64,000 nt of DNA from Marinobacterium sp. LSUCC0821. GTDB taxonomy: Bacteria > Pseudomonadota > Gammaproteobacteria > Pseudomonadales > Balneatricaceae. The translations under genes and the position numbers were made by a program. The notes beneath the pieces are model-generated. The model did not search any database and had not been told where the DNA came from. It saw nothing but the letters and a program-made list of their open reading frames with translations. The stretch is from the NCBI RefSeq assembly GCF_012848475.1, contig NZ_CP051666.1, positions 147,501 through 211,500 of the forward strand, in the 5' to 3' direction. Of the stretch, positions 58,904 to 64,000 are shown piece after piece; the stretch's first letter is position 1, and the number at the start of each line of letters is the position of its first letter.

Positions 58904-60355
58904 TTAGACCTCAACCGGTGACTGTTTGTGCCAGCTTGTCGCTTGCTGGAACTGGTGAGCGACGTTTAGTAGACGCGACTCATCGAAGTAGTTGCCGATA
59001 AGTTGAAGGCCGACTGGTAGGCCATCGATTTGTCCGCATGGGACTGACATACCTGGAAGTCCTGCAAGGTTGAGTGAAAGTGTGAAAATGTCCTCCATGT
59101 ACATAGAGACTGGATCGTCACTCTTTTCACCAATCTTGAACGCTGGAGAAGGTGTGGTTGGGCCTGCAATAACATCAACCTCTTCAAAAATACGCATGAA
59201 GTCCTGTTGGATCAGTCGGCGTATCTGCTGAGCTTTGCGGTAGTAAGCATCGTAGTAGCCGGCACAAAGTGCATAGGTACCAACCATGATGCGGCGTTTA
59301 ACTTCTGGTCCGAAACCTTCACCACGTGTACGTTTGTAAAGATCCTCAAGATCCGCAGGGTTGTCACAGCGGTAGCCGTAACGTACCCCATCAAAGCGTG
59401 AAAGGTTTGAAGATGCTTCAGCTGGCGCAATGATGTAGTAGGCAGGAATCGACATACGGGTGTTAGGCAGACTTACCGATTTTACGGTGGCTCCTAATCC
59501 TTCAAGCTCGCGAATTGCGGCTTCTACCTGCTCAGCCATCTTTGGATCAAGATCTTGGCTCATGAACTCCGCTGGAACACCGACGCGCAAGCCATTGAGC
59601 GGTTTGTTGAGTTCTGCGCTGAAGTCTGGAACATCTTTCGCGGCAGAGGTTGAATCCATAGGGTCCTGACCCGCCATGACATTAAGCATCAGTGCACAAT
59701 CTTCTGCGCTACGAGCCATTGGGCCGCCTTGATCTAGTGAAGATGCATAGGCCACCATACCGTAACGCGAAACTCGACCGTAGGTCGGTTTGATACCGGT
59801 GATGCCACAAAATGCAGCAGGCTGTCGAATTGAGCCGCCAGTATCTGAACCTGTAGCGCCAGGAACTAATCGGGCTGCTACTGCTGCTGCCGAGCCACCT
59901 GATGAACCGCCTGGAACACGATCTGTGTCCCATGGGTTGCGGCAAATTCCATAAAATGAGGACTCATTCGATGAGCCCATAGCAAACTCATCCATGTTGG
60001 TTTTGCCCAACATCACAGCACCAGCGCTCTTAAATTTAGCGGCTACAGTTGAATCATAAGGAGATGCGAAGTTATCGAGCATTTTTGAACCACAGCTCGT
60101 CTTCACATTTTCAGTACAAAAGAGATCCTTATGGGCAATTGGAAGGCCAGTAAATAGGCCTGCATTTCCCGCTGCACGGCTAGCATCAGCAGCTTTGGCT
60201 TGCTCAAGTGCTAACTCAGGTGTCTGGGTAATAAATGTGTTGTAGTGTGAATCAGTCGCGGCAATTCGATCGATATACGCTTGGGTAATCTCAACGCTGC
60301 TAATTGCGCCACTCTTCAGATCGAGCGAAAGCTCAGAAAGTGTCTTTTCAAACAT
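58904..60355 (-). CDS. gatA: Aspartyl/glutamyl-tRNA amidotransferase subunit A
   Basis: A 483-residue amidase that frees ammonia from glutamine for GatB. The Ser-cis-Ser-Lys triad is visible as Lys76 (AHKDLFC), Ser151 ([14 protein letters not shown]) and Ser175 ([11 protein letters not shown]). Ordered gatC-gatA-gatB on the minus strand with short gaps. Confidence 0.98.
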   Translation of the reverse strand: MFEKTLSELSLDLKSGAISSVEITQAYIDRIAATDSHYNTFITQTPELALEQAKAADASRAAGNAGLFTGLPIAHKDLFCTENVKTSCGSKMLDNFASPYDSTVAAKFKSAGAVMLGKTNMDEFAMGSSNESSFYGICRNPWDTDRVPGGSSGGSAAAVAARLVPGATGSDTGGSIRQPAAFCGITGIKPTYGRVSRYGMVAYASSLDQGGPMARSAEDCALMLNVMAGQDPMDSTSAAKDVPDFSAELNKPLNGLRVGVPAEFMSQDLDPKMAEQVEAAIRELEGLGATVKSVSLPNTRMSIPAYYIIAPAEASSNLSRFDGVRYGYRCDNPADLEDLYKRTRGEGFGPEVKRRIMVGTYALCAGYYDAYYRKAQQIRRLIQQDFMRIFEEVDVIAGPTTPSPAFKIGEKSDDPVSMYMEDIFTLSLNLAGLPGMSVPCGQIDGLPVGLQLIGNYFDESRLLNVAHQFQQATSWHKQSPVEV

Positions 60356-60378
60356 AGTATAGGGTCCGCAATGTCAGC

Positions 60379-60666
60379 TTATTCAATAACTTTTGGCACA
60401 AGGAAAAGGCCGTTTTTAACTGCTGGTGAAACAGCTTGAAGCTTCTCGCGCTGATCGGATTCAGATACTTCATCAACGCGCAGACGTTGGACCGCATCCA
60501 GTGGGTGCGCCAGTGGTTCAACGCCGTCAGTATTGATCTGCTGCATCTCATCAACGAGATGGAGAATGCTGCTAAGATTTTTGGTGTAAGCGGGAATGTC
60601 CTGCTCGTCCAGCGCTAGGCGCGCTAAGTGAGCAATACGCTCTACGTCAGATCGATCGATTGACAT
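60379..60666 (-). CDS. gatC: Aspartyl/glutamyl-tRNA amidotransferase subunit C
   Basis: A 95-residue small subunit that wraps GatA and GatB together. [28 protein letters not shown] at the N-terminus and [19 protein letters not shown] (in the segments 8-36 and 49-67) are standard. It heads the operon, diverging from mreB. Confidence 0.96.
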   Translation of the reverse strand: MSIDRSDVERIAHLARLALDEQDIPAYTKNLSSILHLVDEMQQINTDGVEPLAHPLDAVQRLRVDEVSESDQREKLQAVSPAVKNGLFLVPKVIE

Positions 60667-60769
60667 AATTAACCTTTAAATAACATCGTTAGAGGCAAAC
60701 TAAAGGGGTCGAGTGCTTCGCGAATATCGAAGCGCCCTCTAGTAGAGAAAACCTTTCAAAGGGCAGTAA

Positions 60770-61909
<1,140 letters not shown>

Positions 61910-61936
61910 TCTGTATTAAGCGCGGAGTAGCCAGTC

Positions 61937-62779
61937 ATGATCTTTCGTAATGGGCCTTCGCGTATTCTCCTTGTGCTGCTGGTAATCGTTGCTGCAGCAC
62001 TTATCACTCTTGATTTAACATCCGATAAATTCCGTGAGGGCAAATCTGTTGCAGGCGTCGTAGTGACCCCCTTGCAGTGGTTCATAGATGTGCCGACACG
62101 AATAGCAGATTCGGCATCCAATCTGTTGGTGGGACGTGCGAGTCTACTTGCTGAAAATGATTCGCTTCGCAAAGAGGCGCTATTGCTTGAACAGCGGGTT
62201 TTACAGAACTCATCGTTGGCGACAGAGAATCGCCGATTGCGTGCGTTGTTGAACGCTCGCTCTAAAGTCACTGATGATGTTCAACTCGCGGAGCTTATTG
62301 GGGTCAGTTCTGATCCATTTCGTCATGAAATATTAATCAACCTAGGTGTAGAGGAGGGGGTCTTTACTGGCCAACCTGCGCTCGACGCTGGGGGTGTGAT
62401 GGGTATGGTGACTTCGACAGCACCCGTTACTAGTCGAGTGATGCTGCTAACAGATTCAAGAGCTGCCATTCCTGTTGAAGTGTTGCGTAATGGCTACCGC
62501 ACAATTGCATTAGGTACTGGCTCTGTAGATGAGTTGAAACTCGATCATATTCCTAATACTGCGGATATTCGTGTCGGCGATCTCCTCATTACTTCAGGTC
62601 TTGCTGGTGCCTTCCCACGTGGCTATCCCGTTGCTGAAATATCACAATTCACTCAAGAGCCGGGGCAGCAGTTTGCTGTTGTTCGTGCAACACCTGTTGC
62701 GGATCTAAACAAAAGCCGATATCTCCTTCTTGTGAAAATGGTCAACGATGCAGTCTCAGAAGAGGTTGTAAATGAGTGA
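61937..62779 (+). CDS. mreC: Rod shape-determining protein MreC
   Basis: A 280-residue protein with an N-terminal membrane helix (about 8-28), a coiled-coil (about 68-110, LLAENDSLRKEALLLEQRV) and the two-lobed periplasmic beta domain that links MreB to the elongation machinery. GLAGAFPRGYPVAEI is the family hallmark. It overlaps mreD by 8 bases. Confidence 0.96.
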   Translation: MIFRNGPSRILLVLLVIVAAALITLDLTSDKFREGKSVAGVVVTPLQWFIDVPTRIADSASNLLVGRASLLAENDSLRKEALLLEQRVLQNSSLATENRRLRALLNARSKVTDDVQLAELIGVSSDPFRHEILINLGVEEGVFTGQPALDAGGVMGMVTSTAPVTSRVMLLTDSRAAIPVEVLRNGYRTIALGTGSVDELKLDHIPNTADIRVGDLLITSGLAGAFPRGYPVAEISQFTQEPGQQFAVVRATPVADLNKSRYLLLVKMVNDAVSEEVVNE

Positions 62780-63266
62780 TGATCGATCTGGTAATGGTGG
62801 TTATTTAGTCACCTTCGCAACTTTTATTGTTGCGATTGCATTGAGTGAAATTCCTCTCCACCCATCTCTACAGTGGTTTCGTCCAGACTGGCCGCTCTTG
62901 GTTTTGTTATTTTGGGTTTTATGGGCCCCTAATCGAGTTGGTCTGATTACCGCATTTTTGGTTGGTCTACTACTTGACCTCATTCGAGGTGGACTGCTAG
63001 GGCAGACTGCGCTAACTCTGACTATACTGACTTTTGTAGCGCAGCTTCTATACCAGCGTGTGCGTGTATTTCCTCTTCTTCAGCAGTCGATTGTTGTTGG
63101 TTTGTTAGTTTCTCTGAACCAACTTTTCTACTTTGGAATGCAGGGGTTGTTTGGTAACACAGGTGACTCTTTGATGTTTTTAGTACCTGCGTTAACCAGT
63201 GCGATTGTATGGCCACTGCATTTTATGCTGATGCGAAAGCTAGCTCGGGCTTTGGATCTCAATTGA
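62772..63266 (+). CDS. mreD: Rod shape-determining protein MreD
   Basis: A 164-residue polytopic membrane protein (about five hydrophobic segments), with the family features WRPDWPLLVLLFWVL-like FRPDWPLLVLLFWVLWAP and FLVGLLLDLIRGGLLGQTAL. Completes mreBCD. Its stop overlaps the maf start by one base. Confidence 0.94.
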   Translation: MSDDRSGNGGYLVTFATFIVAIALSEIPLHPSLQWFRPDWPLLVLLFWVLWAPNRVGLITAFLVGLLLDLIRGGLLGQTALTLTILTFVAQLLYQRVRVFPLLQQSIVVGLLVSLNQLFYFGMQGLFGNTGDSLMFLVPALTSAIVWPLHFMLMRKLARALDLN

Positions 63267-63853
63267 TGTTGGTTTTAGCTTCTCAATCTCCTCGCCGAAA
63301 AGAGCTGCTTGAGCAGATTGGCGTTATTGCAGAATCTGTTCCGGCGGATATTGATGAAACTCCATTAGCAGGTGAGTTGCCCCAAGCCTATGTTGAGCGC
63401 CTAGCTCGTGAAAAGGCGGAGTGTGTAGCAGAGATTAAACCAGGTCGAGTGGTGCTGGGATCTGACACAACTGTTGTATCCGATGGCAAGGTGTTGGGTA
63501 AGCCCGAGAGTTTTGATGATTTTAAGTCGATGTTCAGTGCATTGGCGGATAATGTCCATCAGGTTATGACGGCGGTTGCCGTGACCGATGGCTCTACTAC
63601 TCGATCACAAGTAGTGATCACTGATGTTGTATTTGGTCCTGTTAGTGAGCAGCAACTGCGAGCCTATTGGGATTCTGGTGAACCGCAAGATAAAGCAGGC
63701 GGTTATGGTATTCAGGGCTTGGCTGCCATTTTTGTAAAGCGAATTGAAGGGAGTTACAGCGCAGTCGTTGGACTTCCATTGTCTGAAACAGCAGAGCTTT
63801 TATCTATTTACTCTGTTCCTGTTTGGCAAACTGAGAAAAGTAAGGAGTTTTAG
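63266..63853 (+). CDS. maf: Maf-like nucleoside triphosphate pyrophosphatase
   Basis: A 195-residue house-cleaning pyrophosphatase (YhdE/Maf) acting on dTTP/UTP or modified nucleotides. LASQSPRRKELLEQIG, ARLAREKAE-like RLAREKAECV, GSDTTVVSDGKVLGKP and KAGGYGIQG are conserved. ATG at 63266 (overlapping the mreD stop) is chosen over the far upstream start within mreD. mreD-maf-rng is the E. coli order. Confidence 0.96.
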   Translation: MLVLASQSPRRKELLEQIGVIAESVPADIDETPLAGELPQAYVERLAREKAECVAEIKPGRVVLGSDTTVVSDGKVLGKPESFDDFKSMFSALADNVHQVMTAVAVTDGSTTRSQVVITDVVFGPVSEQQLRAYWDSGEPQDKAGGYGIQGLAAIFVKRIEGSYSAVVGLPLSETAELLSIYSVPVWQTEKSKEF

Positions 63854-64000
63854 GTGGGTGAAGAGATACTAATTAACTTCACGCCGATGGAGACTCGCGT
63901 GGCTGTTATCGAAAACGGCATGCCACAGGAGATCTATGTTGAACGCACTAAGCGTCGTGGCATATTGGGTAACATCTATATCGGCCGTGTTGTACGAGTT
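63854..64000 (+). CDS. rng: Ribonuclease G, N-terminal part (runs off the window)
   Basis: The first 49 codons: GTG directly after the maf stop codon, encoding EEILINFTPMETRVAVIENG, then QEIYVERTKRRGILGNIYIGRV. This matches the start of RNase G (S1 domain onset), which trims the 16S rRNA 5' end and some mRNAs. The remainder lies beyond 64000. The operon position after mreBCD-maf supports it. Confidence 0.93.
   Translation, partial: MGEEILINFTPMETRVAVIENGMPQEIYVERTKRRGILGNIYIGRVVRV

Overview
The window is a piece of a gammaproteobacterial chromosome. Gene content and order (nadB<->rpoE-rseA-rseC-mucD-lepA-lepB-rnc-era-recO-pdxJ-acpS; prmA-dusB-fis-purH-purD; accBC; gatCAB<->mreBCD-maf-rng) combine Pseudomonas-like and enterobacterial-like neighbourhoods. 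With TRAP transport and moderate base composition, this suggests a marine member of the Oceanospirillales/Oceanospirillaceae. That assignment is an inference; no species is claimed. Nearly all of the window is ordinary housekeeping DNA. I see no prophage, insertion sequence, CRISPR array or tRNA gene.

Layout. 1-3000: the end of an rRNA operon (23S lacking its 5' end, 5S, terminator), followed by about 320 bases packed with short perfect palindromes. 3455-5716: sdhE-ygfX facing nadB. 5808-9260: the envelope-stress sigma factor operon, with a good self-type sigma-E promoter, an anti-sigma factor that appears fused to the C-terminal domain of RseB, rseC and a MucD/DegQ protease. 9294-24115: translation, secretion, RNA processing, cofactor, stringent-response and anaplerotic genes. 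24107-28275 (minus): ackA, a short-type pta, hinT, a LysE exporter and a thiosulfate-type YeeE transporter.

28533-37481 is the accessory part. It holds an SRPBCC gene, then a LysR regulator diverging from a cassette of L-tartrate dehydratase-like subunits (ttdA, ttdB), a TAXI-type TRAP receptor and fused permease, a tartrate/D-malate dehydrogenase-like enzyme, a stand-alone PAS-like protein, and an oxaloacetate-decarboxylase-like enzyme. Together they read as uptake of a hydroxylated C4-dicarboxylate, conversion to oxaloacetate or a related product, and decarboxylation to pyruvate. Strong hairpins lie after the receptor gene and after the permease gene.

37551-45404 (minus) carries accBC, prmA, a zinc-ribbon membrane protein, dusB-fis and purHD. 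45722-47535 is an orphan pair of a DUF2333 membrane protein and a ParA-like ATPase. 47582-49841 (minus) has hpt, ppa and fbp. 49986-54260 has mpl, ubiX, tsaB, uppP and rsmJ tightly packed. 54257-55949 has slyX, a membrane-anchored cold-shock protein, a DUF3108 protein and a 53-residue cysteine-rich ORF. 55969-64000 has an FAD-linked 2-hydroxyacid dehydrogenase, gatCAB, mreBCD, maf and the start of rng.

The most interesting points are the RseA/RseB-like fusion, the tartrate-type cassette built on a TAXI transporter with a PAS-only member, the hairpin cluster behind the rRNA operon, and the membrane-tethered cold-shock protein.
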